Assembly: GCF_003173735.1 (NCBI RefSeq)
Contig: NZ_CP029551.1
Span: forward strand, 1,603,501 to 1,667,500
Length of the DNA stretch: 64,000 nucleotides
Direction: 5' to 3'
Source of the DNA: Methylobacterium radiodurans
GTDB lineage: Bacteria > Pseudomonadota > Alphaproteobacteria > Rhizobiales > Beijerinckiaceae
Positions 52,340 through 61,057 of the stretch are shown one piece after another. A program made the translations under genes and the position numbers. The number at the start of each line of letters is the position of its first letter. Position 1 is the stretch's first letter. Below the pieces are notes generated by a model, which saw only the letters and a program-made list of their open reading frames with translations, did no database searches and was not told where the DNA came from.

Positions 52340-52891
52340 TCAGGCCTTGTCCAGCTCCGCCGCGATGGCCGAGATCACCCGCGGGTCGGTCGGCTCGACC
52401 TGGGTGGCGAAGGCGCCCGCCAGGGTGCCGTCGCGGGCGATCAGGTACTTGTGGAAGTTCCAGCGCGGGGTCTCGCCCGGCCGCTCGGCCGCCGCCCAGG
52501 CGTAGAACGGGTGGGCGTTCGGCATTTTCACCCGGGTCTTGGCGGTGAGCGGGAAGGTGACGCCGTGGTTCTTCCGCGCGGCCTCGGCGATCGCCGCCCC
52601 GTCGAGCGGCTCCTGGTTGCCGAAATCGGGCGAGGGGACGCCGATCACCGCGAGCCCGCGGTCCTGGAAGCGGGTCCACAGGGTCTGGAGGCCCGAGAGC
52701 TGCCCGGCATACCCGCAGGCGGTCGCGGTGTTGGCCACGAGGATCGGCCGGCCCTTGAAGCCGTCCAGCGGCAGAGTGCCGCCCTCCGGCTTCTCAAAGG
52801 TGAAATCGGTCGCCCGGCCGTCGGCGGCGCGGGCAGGCAGGGCGAGCGCGGCGCCGATCAGAACGAGGGCTTCGCGACGCAGCAGGGTCAT
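52340..52891 (-). CDS. Exported glutathione peroxidase-like protein
   Basis: 183 residues with a predicted signal or anchor ('LRREALVLIGAALALPARAAD'; a twin-arginine only if read loosely). Peroxidase core: 'LVANTATACGYAGQL' with catalytic Cys59, 'IGVPSPDFGNQEP' with the Gln, and 'PRWNFHKYLI' supplying Trp and Asn. It reduces hydroperoxides, more likely with thioredoxin than glutathione. Start ATG 52891 after GGGGGAAG; one at 52918 would add nine residues. It neighbours cytochrome b561, suggesting a periplasmic redox theme. Confidence 0.9.
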   Translation of the reverse strand: MTLLRREALVLIGAALALPARAADGRATDFTFEKPEGGTLPLDGFKGRPILVANTATACGYAGQLSGLQTLWTRFQDRGLAVIGVPSPDFGNQEPLDGAAIAEAARKNHGVTFPLTAKTRVKMPNAHPFYAWAAAERPGETPRWNFHKYLIARDGTLAGAFATQVEPTDPRVISAIAAELDKA

Positions 52892-53032
52892 GACGTCTTC
52901 CCCCACGAGTTGCCCCAACGAATTTTCGAGACCCGATTCTAGCGCGGACCGCCGCTCCGTCCACCGGAGGGATGTCCTTCGCGGCCTGCGGATCTAGCTT
53001 GGATCCTGTTAAACCCGCGCCCGGAGGAAACG

Positions 53033-53599
53033 ATGCCGCCCACCTACGTCACCGCCTCCGGCATGCCCCGCTACAACGGGGTGGCCCAGGCCCTGCACTG
53101 GCTGACCGCGCTCCTCGTCGCCGCCGTGCTGCCGCTCGCCTGGGTCGCCACCAACCTCGCCCGGGACGCGCCGAGCAAGGGCGACATGTTCGTGCTGCAC
53201 AAATCGGTCGGGCTGACGCTGTTCGCCCTCGTGGTCCTGCGGATCGTCTGGCGCATCCTCCACCCGGCGCCGCCCGAGCCTCGGATGCCCGCGGCACTCG
53301 CTGTGCTCGGGCGGATCAACCACTGGCTGCTCTACGCGATCTTCCTCGTCATGCCGGTGAGCGGCTACCTGCTCAGCGCCTTCGCGGGGCGCTCGACCCC
53401 GTATTTCTGGCTGTTCACCGTGCCGGGCCTGCCGAAGGACGAGGGGCTGCAGAAGATCTTCCAGTCCGTCCACCTCGTCGGCCAGTGGGCCGTCTACCTC
53501 TTGGTCGGCCTGCACATCCTGGCGACCGTCTGGCATGTGGCGATCCGCCGCGACGGCCTGCACGAGCGGATGATGCCGGTGCAGGATCAGGTCGGGTAA
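53033..53599 (+). CDS. Cytochrome b561 family protein
   Basis: 188-residue four-helix membrane protein binding b-type haem. Candidate ligand histidines are His22 ('ALHWLTALL'), His56 ('VLHKSVGLT'), His97 ('NHWLLYAIF') and His147/His161 ('SVHLVGQ', 'GLHILATVWH'), the YodB/CybB pattern. Such proteins pass electrons from the quinone pool, often to superoxide or a periplasmic partner. ATG with GAGGA upstream. Divergent from the glutathione peroxidase gene. Confidence 0.92.
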   Translation: MPPTYVTASGMPRYNGVAQALHWLTALLVAAVLPLAWVATNLARDAPSKGDMFVLHKSVGLTLFALVVLRIVWRILHPAPPEPRMPAALAVLGRINHWLLYAIFLVMPVSGYLLSAFAGRSTPYFWLFTVPGLPKDEGLQKIFQSVHLVGQWAVYLLVGLHILATVWHVAIRRDGLHERMMPVQDQVG

Positions 53600-53690
53600 G
53601 CCGCCTCCCGTCGAGTTCTCGAAAGGGCCGGGACCTTTCACGGGCCTAGGGGGGGAGCCCCGGTTGGCGAGGCCGCGCCGGGATCCGCTT

Positions 53691-54572
53691 CTAGGGCTCG
53701 ACGCGGCGCAGGATGAAGGTAGTCCCGGTCTCCGGATCGCGCCGCCAGGCACCCTCGCCGTTCGGCACCAGGCCGACCGTGTGGCCGCGGCGGGCCTTCA
53801 GGGTGAGGCGGCCGGCGGCGAAGCTCCAGGTGGCGGGGCCGAACACCTCGATCCCGCTGTCGCGGCAGCCCGGCATCAGGGTGACGCCCCCGTCGCCGGC
53901 GAGTTCGAGCCGGCAGACGTCCCGGTCGCGGTAGCGGTCGAGCGCGTAGAGGCCGGGGGCCGACTCGCCCGCAGCCGGGGCGGGGAGGGCGGCCTGCACG
54001 GCCGGCCGGTCCGGCGCGGAGGTCTCGGGGCCGGCCGTCGCGATCTGGGGCGACGCGACGGGCCGGTCCGGCTCGGGCGGGCGCATCGCCGCGATGTCGA
54101 GGGGCACGAAGCTGTAGACCTCGCCCGCCTCGGATTTCGCGCCGTAGCTGCCCCGGTCGGGCCGGGGCGTGAAGATCAGGAGCGGCCGCACGTCCTTGTC
54201 GACGAGGCGCACGCCGCCCTCGGTGTAGAGCCAGCCGACCATGGTGGTGGTGATCGGCAGCGCCCGACGGCAGCCCGCCGGGAAGGCGAGCTTGCGGCCC
54301 ACTGGTCCGTTGTCGAGGCCGAGCGTCATCACGCAGCGCCGGTTGGTCCCGTCGCGGGAAAGGTCCCAGGTGCCCGGCACGCCGGTGAACCGGTCGGGCA
54401 GGCGATCGACCGGCGGGGCCAGCGCCGCCTCCGGGGCGGTCGGGGTCGCGTCCGGCGGCGCGGACGGCAGCAGGGGCGGGAGCTGCGGCGGCTGCGCGGG
54501 GATCGCCTCCTGGGCCGCGGCGGTGGATGAGGCCAGAGCGGCCGCGAGGGCCGTGAGGAGGATCCGTCTCAC
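53691..54572 (-). CDS. Exported protein with two AprI/Inh protease-inhibitor-like domains
   Basis: 293 residues with a signal peptide ([19 protein letters not shown]) and a Pro-rich linker. There are two Inh-like domains: first about 65-160 ('GTWDLSRDGTNRRCVMTL', with Cys pair), second about 205-290 ('GLYALDRYRDRDVCRLEL', 'MPGCRDSGIEVFGPATW', 'LTLKARRGHTVGLVPNGEG'). Inh proteins block secreted serralysin-type metalloproteases or serve periplasmic roles. The GTG start overlaps the upstream TGA (GTGA), so it is coupled to the dehydrogenase gene. No protease gene is near. Confidence 0.82.
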   Translation of the reverse strand: MRRILLTALAAALASSTAAAQEAIPAQPPQLPPLLPSAPPDATPTAPEAALAPPVDRLPDRFTGVPGTWDLSRDGTNRRCVMTLGLDNGPVGRKLAFPAGCRRALPITTTMVGWLYTEGGVRLVDKDVRPLLIFTPRPDRGSYGAKSEAGEVYSFVPLDIAAMRPPEPDRPVASPQIATAGPETSAPDRPAVQAALPAPAAGESAPGLYALDRYRDRDVCRLELAGDGGVTLMPGCRDSGIEVFGPATWSFAAGRLTLKARRGHTVGLVPNGEGAWRRDPETGTTFILRRVEP

Positions 54573-55567
54573 GCCCCGGCTGTCCCGGATGTCCCGGCGT
54601 CGGCCCGCCGCGGCGTCTCGGCGACGGGAGTCAGCGGCCCGCGCCCCGCGAACCACGAGAGCAGGTTGTCGGCCACGAGCCGGCCCATCGCCGCCCGGGT
54701 GTGGTGCGAGGCCGAGCCGACATGCGGCAGCAGCACCGCGTTGTCGCGGGCGACCAGGTCGGCCGGCACGTGCGGCTCGTCGGCGAACACGTCGAGGCCG
54801 GCGGCCTGGATGGTGCCGTCCGCGAGCGCAACTGTGAGCGCCGCCTCGTCCACGAGGCTGCCACGGGCGACGTTGACCAGCACGCCCTCGGGCCCGAGTG
54901 CCCGCAGCACCGCGGCATCGATCAGCCCCGCGGTCCCAGCGCCGCCCGGCGCCACCACGATCAGCACGTGCACGGCCTCGGCGAGGCCCAGCAGCGTCGG
55001 GTGGTAGGCGTAGGGCACGTCCGCCTGCCGCGAGCGGCCGTGATAGGCGATCTCGACCCCGAAGCCTTCGAGCCGCCGCGCGATGGCGCGCCCGATCCGG
55101 CCAAGGCCGAGGATGCCGACCCGGCGCCCGCGCAGCGACGGCGAGAGCGGGAACGGCGCCTCCCGCCAGCGCCCGGCCCTGAGGTAGCGGTCCGCCTGCG
55201 GGATGCGGCGGAGCGTGGCGAGCAGGAGGCCGAGCGTGAGGTCGGCCACCTCGTCGGTGAGCACGTCCGGCGTGTTGGTGACGACGATGCCCCGGGCGGC
55301 GGCGGCCCGCGCATCCACCGTGTCGTAGCCGACGCCGAAATTCGCGACGATTTCCAGCTTCGGCAGCCGGTCCATCAGGGCGGCGTCGACCGGCGTCTGC
55401 GCGCCGACCGCGAGGCCGCGGATGCGGGGCGCGACCTCCCTCAGCAGCGCCTCCGGGTCGGCGGCGCCGTCGACCCGGTGCAGGGTGAGGCGGGCGCCAA
55501 GGGCCTCCGCCACGACCGGGTGCATCGGCCGTAGCATCAGGATCTCGGGCGGGGCGGGCTCGCTCAC
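54569..55567 (-). CDS. D-2-hydroxyacid dehydrogenase (hydroxypyruvate/glyoxylate reductase type)
   Basis: 332 residues of the D-isomer-specific 2-hydroxyacid dehydrogenase family. Landmarks: '[17 protein letters not shown]' (NAD(P) loop), catalytic Arg in '[13 protein letters not shown]', Glu in '[11 protein letters not shown]' and His in '[10 protein letters not shown]'. '[19 protein letters not shown]' is also typical. The GhrB-like layout suggests reduction of hydroxypyruvate or glyoxylate; the substrate is not fixed. The start is GTG at 55567 with GGAG upstream. The stop overlaps the start of the Inh-domain gene by 4 bases. Confidence 0.92.
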   Translation of the reverse strand: MSEPAPPEILMLRPMHPVVAEALGARLTLHRVDGAADPEALLREVAPRIRGLAVGAQTPVDAALMDRLPKLEIVANFGVGYDTVDARAAAARGIVVTNTPDVLTDEVADLTLGLLLATLRRIPQADRYLRAGRWREAPFPLSPSLRGRRVGILGLGRIGRAIARRLEGFGVEIAYHGRSRQADVPYAYHPTLLGLAEAVHVLIVVAPGGAGTAGLIDAAVLRALGPEGVLVNVARGSLVDEAALTVALADGTIQAAGLDVFADEPHVPADLVARDNAVLLPHVGSASHHTRAAMGRLVADNLLSWFAGRGPLTPVAETPRRADAGTSGTAGA

Positions 55568-55793
55568 GGTTGGGACTCCGGCCGGCGCGCGGGGCACGCC
55601 TATCCCCCCACATACCGCATCCGGCCCGGTTGTCGCCGCCCGCGGGCGAGACCCGTGCGACAGAAGCCGGCCAGCCATCCCGCGGCGGCGGCGCGACGCC
55701 TCTTCCGATTCTCGCCTCACACCCCTACTAAGAGTGGTTCCAAGCCGGGTGCATCGGGTGCCCCGGATGGTCCCCACAGCGAATACTCAAGCC

Positions 55794-57206
55794 ATGGCAA
55801 GCCCGCGCACGCTCTACGACAAGATCTGGGACGACCACGTCGTCGATGTTCAGCCGGACGGCACCAGCCTCCTCTACATCGACCGCCACCTCGTGCACGA
55901 GGTGACGAGCCCCCAGGCGTTCGAGGGCCTACGCGTGGCCGGCCGGAAGGTGCGCCATCCCGAGAAGACGCTCGCGGTCGTGGACCACAACGTCCAGACC
56001 TCGGACCGGAGCGCCGGCATCGAGGATCCTGAGAGCCGCACCCAGCTCGAGGCTCTGGCCGAGAACGTGCGCGATTTCGGCATCGAGTTCTACGACGCGC
56101 TGGATCGCCGCCAGGGCATCGTCCACATCATCGGGCCGGAGCAGGGCTTCACGCTGCCCGGCCAGACGATCGTGTGCGGCGACTCGCACACCTCGACGCA
56201 CGGCGCCTTCGGGGCGCTGGCGCACGGCATCGGCACCTCGGAAGTCGAGCACGTGCTCGCCACCCAGACGCTGGTGCAGAAGAAGGCCAAGAACATGCGC
56301 GTCACCGTGGACGGCAGGCTGCCGGCCGGCGTGACCGCGAAGGACATCATCCTGGCGATCATCGGCGAGATCGGCACGGCCGGCGGCACCGGCCACGTGC
56401 TGGAATACGCGGGCGAAGCCATCCGCGGGCTCTCGATGGAGGGCCGCATGACGATCTGCAACATGTCGGTCGAGGGCGGCGCGCGCGCCGGCATGGTCGC
56501 GCCCGACGAGACGACCTTCGCGTACGTGAAGGGCCGGCCGAAGGCGCCGCAGGGCGCGGCCTTCGACGCGGCGCGCCGCTACTGGGAGAGCCTCGTCAGC
56601 GACGAGGGCGCCCATTTCGACCGCGAGGTTCGGCTGGATGCGGCGAACCTCCCCCCGATCGTCAGCTGGGGCACCAGCCCCGAGGACGTGATCTCGGTCC
56701 AAGGCCTCGTGCCGGACCCGGCCGTGATCGCCGACGAGAACAAGCGGCAGTCGAAGGAGAAGGCGCTGGCCTATATGGGCCTGACGCCGGGCACGCGGAT
56801 CACCGACATCACCCTGGACCGGGTCTTCATCGGCTCCTGCACCAACGGGCGCATCGAGGACCTGCGCGAGGTCGCCCGGGTCGTCGGCGATCGCAAGGTG
56901 CACCAGAACGTCTCGGCGATGATCGTGCCGGGCTCCGGCCTCGTGAAGGCGCAGGCCGAGGCGGAAGGGCTCGACAAGATCCTGAAGGCGGCGGGCTTCG
57001 ACTGGCGCGAGCCGGGCTGCTCGATGTGTCTCGGTATGAACCCGGACAAGCTGCGGCCGGGCGAGCGCTGCGCCTCGACCTCGAACCGCAACTTCGAGGG
57101 CCGCCAGGGCCCTCGCGGGCGCACGCACCTCGTCTCCCCGGCGATGGCGGCCGCCGCGGCGGTGGCTGGCCGCTTCGTCGACATCCGCGAGTGGCCGCAG
57201 GGCTGA
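55794..57206 (+). CDS. leuC: 3-isopropylmalate dehydratase, large subunit
   Basis: 470-residue aconitase-fold enzyme of leucine synthesis. The [4Fe-4S] cysteines are in '[13 protein letters not shown]' and '[12 protein letters not shown]'; '[26 protein letters not shown]' is the signature. It starts [17 protein letters not shown]; a second ATG at 55767 would add nine residues. The small subunit leuD is not adjacent; downstream is a palindrome cluster and a convergent efflux gene. Divergent from the dehydrogenase gene. Confidence 0.97.
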   Translation: MASPRTLYDKIWDDHVVDVQPDGTSLLYIDRHLVHEVTSPQAFEGLRVAGRKVRHPEKTLAVVDHNVQTSDRSAGIEDPESRTQLEALAENVRDFGIEFYDALDRRQGIVHIIGPEQGFTLPGQTIVCGDSHTSTHGAFGALAHGIGTSEVEHVLATQTLVQKKAKNMRVTVDGRLPAGVTAKDIILAIIGEIGTAGGTGHVLEYAGEAIRGLSMEGRMTICNMSVEGGARAGMVAPDETTFAYVKGRPKAPQGAAFDAARRYWESLVSDEGAHFDREVRLDAANLPPIVSWGTSPEDVISVQGLVPDPAVIADENKRQSKEKALAYMGLTPGTRITDITLDRVFIGSCTNGRIEDLREVARVVGDRKVHQNVSAMIVPGSGLVKAQAEAEGLDKILKAAGFDWREPGCSMCLGMNPDKLRPGERCASTSNRNFEGRQGPRGRTHLVSPAMAAAAAVAGRFVDIREWPQG

Positions 57207-57214
57207 TGGAACCA

Positions 57215-57399
57215 ACCCTCCCCCTCTGCGGGGGGAGGGTGCCTCGCGCATGCGAGGCGGTCGGGACGAAGTCCCGCAGAGAGGGGACGACGCTTCAGGT
57301 TCCGCGCCGCGTCGATGCCGAGCGCTGTCCTGAAACCGGGTTCCCCTCACCCGCCCCCTGCTGACGCAGGGGCCACCCTCCCCCGCAGAGGGGGGAGGG
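57215..57399. repeat. Cluster of palindromes between leuC and emrB
   Basis: At least five hairpins in 185 bases: 10-bp arms at 57215-57224/57231-57240; 7-bp at 57241-57247/57252-57258; 6-bp at 57262-57267/57271-57276; a CCCCTG...CAGGGG pair near 57356-57372; 9-bp at 57376-57384/57391-57399. The first and last are variants of the same CCCTCCCCC-type stem. May act as terminators for both convergent genes. Confidence 0.7.
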
Positions 57400-57465
57400 A
57401 GAGCGTTGCGTCTCAGAAGAATGATCGAGCCCGTCCCGGATGCCGGGGCGAACTTTCCTTTGGGC

Positions 57466-59040
57466 TCAGTGCCCGGCCCCGGCCGGCGCGGCGCCCCGCG
57501 GGCGGCGGATCAGCGGCGTGCCGCAGGCCATGCCCAGGAACAGCACGGTGAGCACGAGGAACACGTCCTCGAAGCTCATCACCAGCCCCTGGATCCGCAC
57601 CGTGTTGGTCATGGCCTTCAGCGCCATGCCGCTGGCGTCGCCGCCCAGCACCTCGAACTGGCGGCGCATCGCGTCGAGGCGCTCCAGCGCGGCGGTGTTG
57701 GCCCAGGTGAAGCGCTCGTGCAGCCGCGCGAGGTGGAGGTCCCAGCGGGCGTTCAGCACCGTGTTGATCAGCGCCAGCCCCACCGCGCCGCCGAGGTTGC
57801 GCGTGAGGTTGAACAGGCCCGAGGCGTTCTTCATCCGCTCCGGCGGCAGGGTGCCGAGCGCGATGTTGTTGATCGGGATCATGCAGAGCATCAAGGAGCA
57901 GCCGCGCAGTACCTGCGGCAGCAGCAGCTCCCAGAAGTCCCAGTCCTTGGTCAGCCCTGTGACGATCCAGGTGCCGAGCGCGAAGCCGGAGAACCCCAAC
58001 GCCATCATCACCCGCGGATCGAGCTTCGCCGACAGCTTGCCGGCGATCGGGGCGGTCGCGAACATGCAGAGTCCTGAGACGAACATCGTCTCGCCGATCT
58101 GCAGCGCCGAGTAGCCGCGCACCCGGGCGAGGTAGACCGGGTACAGGTAGGTCAGCCCATAGAGGCCGATGCCCATCACGAAGCTGAAGACGCAGCCGCC
58201 CGCGAAGTTGCGGTCCGAGAAGGCGCGCAGGTCTACGATCGGCTGGCGCGCCGTGAAGACCCGCCAGAAGAACAGCAGCGCCGACACGGAGCAGACGAGC
58301 GCGCAGACGAAGACCGCCTCGTCCTGCAGCCAGTCGTGGTTCGGGCCCTCCTCCAGCACGTATTCGAGGCAGCCGAGGAAGCCCGCCATGAAGGCGAGGC
58401 CGGCCCAGTCGAAGCTCTTCAGGAGGTCGAGGTTCGGCCGGTCGAAATCGACCAGGAACCAGGTCGAGACCGTGACGAAGATGCCCGGCACGATGTTGAT
58501 CAGGAACAGCCAGTGCCAGGAGAACAGGTCGGTGAGGTAGCCGCCGACCGTCGGGCCGATGGTCGGCGCCAGCGTCGCCACGAGGCCGATCATCGGCGAG
58601 ACGATGGTGCGCTTGGAGGGCGGGAATATCGTGAAGGCGGAGGCGAACACAGTCGGGATCATGCCGCCGCCGATGAACCCTTGCGCGGCGCGCCACACGA
58701 TCATCTCGCCGATCGACGAGGAGGTGGCGCACATCAGGCTCATCAGCGTGAAGCCGCCGGCCGAGATCGAGAACATCCAGCGCGTCGAGAGCACCCGCGA
58801 GAGCGTGCCCGAGAGCGGGATCGAGATGACCTCGGCGATGAGGTAGCTCGTCTGCACCCAGGGGATCTCGTCGCCCGACGCCGAGAGGCCGGCCTGGATC
58901 TCGTTCAGCGAGGCCGAGACGATCTGGATGTCCAGGATCGCCATGAACATGCCGAAGACCATGCAGACGAACGCCACCATACGGCGGCGGTCGATCGGCG
59001 GGTCGGCCGGGACGGGGCCGGTGGCGGCGTTGGCGGCCAT
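57466..59040 (-). CDS. emrB: EmrB-type multidrug MFS transporter (DHA2, 14 TM)
   Basis: 524 residues with about 14 membrane helices. DHA2 motifs are present: 'FGMFMAILDIQIVSASLNEI' (motif D2-like), 'TSYLIAEVISIPLSG', and 'RGVRGYSALQIG'-like loops. It is the inner-membrane pump of an EmrAB-type drug exporter. The ATG at 59040 is ten bases after the emrA stop. The genes are controlled by the divergent TetR regulator. Drug range unknown. Confidence 0.94.
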   Translation of the reverse strand: MAANAATGPVPADPPIDRRRMVAFVCMVFGMFMAILDIQIVSASLNEIQAGLSASGDEIPWVQTSYLIAEVISIPLSGTLSRVLSTRWMFSISAGGFTLMSLMCATSSSIGEMIVWRAAQGFIGGGMIPTVFASAFTIFPPSKRTIVSPMIGLVATLAPTIGPTVGGYLTDLFSWHWLFLINIVPGIFVTVSTWFLVDFDRPNLDLLKSFDWAGLAFMAGFLGCLEYVLEEGPNHDWLQDEAVFVCALVCSVSALLFFWRVFTARQPIVDLRAFSDRNFAGGCVFSFVMGIGLYGLTYLYPVYLARVRGYSALQIGETMFVSGLCMFATAPIAGKLSAKLDPRVMMALGFSGFALGTWIVTGLTKDWDFWELLLPQVLRGCSLMLCMIPINNIALGTLPPERMKNASGLFNLTRNLGGAVGLALINTVLNARWDLHLARLHERFTWANTAALERLDAMRRQFEVLGGDASGMALKAMTNTVRIQGLVMSFEDVFLVLTVLFLGMACGTPLIRRPRGAAPAGAGH

Positions 59041-59050
59041 GGCGCGAGCC

Positions 59051-60247
59051 TCAGTGCCGGGCGGCGAGCTTCTGCACGGGCGCGTCGGCGCCGTCGCGGG
59101 TATCGACCCGCACCACCACCGAGAGGCCGGGGCGCAGCACGCCCTCGCGGGCGACATCCTCGGGCACGTGGACTCGCACCGGCAGGCGCTGCACGATCTT
59201 GGTGAAGTTGCCCGTCGCGTTGTCGGGCGGCAGCAGGCTGAAGACCGAGCCGGAGGCCGGCGAGAGCGATTCCACCGTGCCGACGATGTCGCGGTCCGGG
59301 TAGGCGTCCACGTGGATGTGCACCTCCTGCCCCGGGCGGACCCGGGCGAGCTGCGTCTCCTTGAAGTTCGCGTCGATCCGCACGCTCTGCAGCGGCACGA
59401 GCGCGGCGACCCGCGAGCCCGGCGCCACGTAGGCGCCGGCCTCGACGGCCTTGTTGCCGACGACGCCGTCGAAGGGCGCGCGGATCACCGCGAAGTCGAG
59501 GTCGCGCCGTGCCCGATCGACCGCCGTGCGCAGCTCCGCCGCGAGGCTCTCGGCCTCGCGGGTCTGGGCCTGCAGCACCGCGACGTTGGCGCGCGCGGCC
59601 ACCAGCGCCGCCTCCGCCGACTTCACGGCGGCCTCCGTGCGGTCGCGGTCGGCCTTGGCCTGGTCGAGGCGGGATTTGGCGACGTAATCCGCCTGCATCT
59701 GCGTGGCGCGGGTGTAGTCGGCACCCGCCCGCACGGCGTCGGCCTTGGCGGCGTCGATCTGGGCGGCGCTCTGCAGCACCTGCGCCTGCGCTGCCTCGGC
59801 CTGCCGGGCGACGCGTTGGATCGTGCTCTCCTGCGTGGCGAGCTTGTCCTCAGCGGCCTTCAGGGCGAGGCGGTAGTCGCCGTCGTCGAGCCGGGCGATC
59901 ACGTTGCCGGCCTTCACGGCCTGTCCGTTCACCACCGGCACGGCGGCGAGGTAGCCCGGAACCTTGGCGGCCAGCACCGAGATGTCGGCCTGCACGTAGG
60001 CGTCGTCCGTGCTCACGAAGAAGCGCCCGACCGTCCACCACTGCCAACCCGCATAGCCACCCCCACCGAGGGCGGCGCAGAGCAGGAGGAGCAGGACGAC
60101 CCGGCGCAGCGGGCGCCGGGGCTTCGCGACCGGGGCGGCCGCAGGCGCCGAGGCGGGCGCGGGCCGGCGCGGCGCGGCCGCGTCACGCGCCTCCTCCGCG
60201 GCCTCGACGAAGCTGCCCTGGCGATCGGCATCCTCACGAAGCGACAT
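59051..60247 (-). CDS. emrA: EmrA/HlyD-type membrane fusion protein
   Basis: 398 residues: a short cytosolic N-terminus rich in Ala/Pro, one anchor helix (about 50-66, 'RRVVLLLLLCAALGGGGY'), a lipoyl half 'YVQADISVLAAKVPGYL', a long coiled-coil hairpin (about 115-220), the second lipoyl half 'DFAVIRAPFDGVVGNKAVEAGAYV', and a beta-barrel with 'VRIDANFKETQLARVRPGQEV'. It links the pump to an outer-membrane channel, not encoded here. ATG at 60247, next to a two-operator region. Confidence 0.95.
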   Translation of the reverse strand: MSLREDADRQGSFVEAAEEARDAAAPRRPAPASAPAAAPVAKPRRPLRRVVLLLLLCAALGGGGYAGWQWWTVGRFFVSTDDAYVQADISVLAAKVPGYLAAVPVVNGQAVKAGNVIARLDDGDYRLALKAAEDKLATQESTIQRVARQAEAAQAQVLQSAAQIDAAKADAVRAGADYTRATQMQADYVAKSRLDQAKADRDRTEAAVKSAEAALVAARANVAVLQAQTREAESLAAELRTAVDRARRDLDFAVIRAPFDGVVGNKAVEAGAYVAPGSRVAALVPLQSVRIDANFKETQLARVRPGQEVHIHVDAYPDRDIVGTVESLSPASGSVFSLLPPDNATGNFTKIVQRLPVRVHVPEDVAREGVLRPGLSVVVRVDTRDGADAPVQKLAARH

Positions 60248-60269
60248 GGGCTCTGGTCCTCAACATCGT

Positions 60270-60288
60270 TGACCGAACCGTTCGGTCA
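60270..60288. promoter_or_regulatory. TetR operator 1 (emrA side)
   Basis: 19-bp near-perfect palindrome TGACCGAAC-C-GTTCGGTCA, 9-bp arms around one base, 23 bases upstream of the emrA start. The arm sequence is identical to that of operator 2. Confidence 0.8.
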
Positions 60289-60336
60289 TTCGACGGACCG
60301 AGTTGACGGCCGTCAGCAAGAAGCGGTAGTTAGCAC

Positions 60337-60355
60337 TGACCGAACGGTTCGGTCA
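60337..60355. promoter_or_regulatory. TetR operator 2 (tetR side)
   Basis: TGACCGAAC-G-GTTCGGTCA, the same 9-bp arms as operator 1, centres 67 bases apart. It ends 26 bases before the tetR ATG. A further short palindrome TGACGGCCGTCA (60304-60315) lies between them. Confidence 0.8.
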
Positions 60356-60381
60356 ATCTGAGCGGTGGATCCGGCGACGAG

Positions 60382-61026
60382 ATGGCGGACGCAGCGACAC
60401 TGGAGCGGGGGGCAGGGCCTCTCCCGGCCGAGGGCGAGAAGCGCCGCCAGATCCTGGAGGGCGCGCGCCGGGTCTTCATGGCCTCGGGCTTCGACGGCGC
60501 CAGCATGGGCGAGATCGCCCGGGCGGCCGGGGTCTCGAAGGGCACCCTCTACGTCTACTTCGACAGCAAGGAGGCCCTGTTCGAGGCCCTGACGGTCGAG
60601 GAGAAGGCCGGGCTCGCCGAGAACCTGTTCCGTCTGGACGAGGCCGATCCGGACGTCCGCGCGGTGCTGACGCGCCTGGGCGCCAGCTACCTCGCCATGA
60701 TGGCGCGGCCCGAGCACGTCTCGATCATCCGCATGGTGATCGGCGCCTGCGAGAAGTTTCCCCGCTTCGGGCAGGCCTTCTACGAGGCGGGGCCCGCCTG
60801 CGGGGTCGAGCGGCTGAAGGCCTATCTCGACGCGCAGGTCGTGGCCGGGCGGCTGCGGCCCGCCGACACGGAACTCGCCGCCAAGCACTTCCTGCAGCTC
60901 TGCCAGGCCGGAATGCTGACGCGGCTCCTGTTCAACGCCGGCGCGTCGCCGAGCGAGGACGAGATCCGCCACCGGGTCACGGAGGCGGTGCGGGTGTTCT
61001 ACGCTGGCTACGGGCCGGCGGCGTAG
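60382..61026 (+). CDS. TetR/AcrR-family repressor of the emrAB operon
   Basis: 214 residues. N-terminal HTH: 'RRQILEGARRVFMASGFDGASMGEIARAAGVSKGTLYVYFDSKEALFEAL' region (about 22-70). The C-terminal all-helical ligand domain is typical of the AcrR branch ('LARLGASYLAMMARPEH' type). Placed divergently from emrAB with two identical-arm operators between, it almost surely autoregulates and represses the pump until a drug binds. The ligand is unknown. Confidence 0.93.
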   Translation: MADAATLERGAGPLPAEGEKRRQILEGARRVFMASGFDGASMGEIARAAGVSKGTLYVYFDSKEALFEALTVEEKAGLAENLFRLDEADPDVRAVLTRLGASYLAMMARPEHVSIIRMVIGACEKFPRFGQAFYEAGPACGVERLKAYLDAQVVAGRLRPADTELAAKHFLQLCQAGMLTRLLFNAGASPSEDEIRHRVTEAVRVFYAGYGPAA

Positions 61027-61057
61027 CGGGCACCGCCGCGCCATGTCCGGCCGCGGC

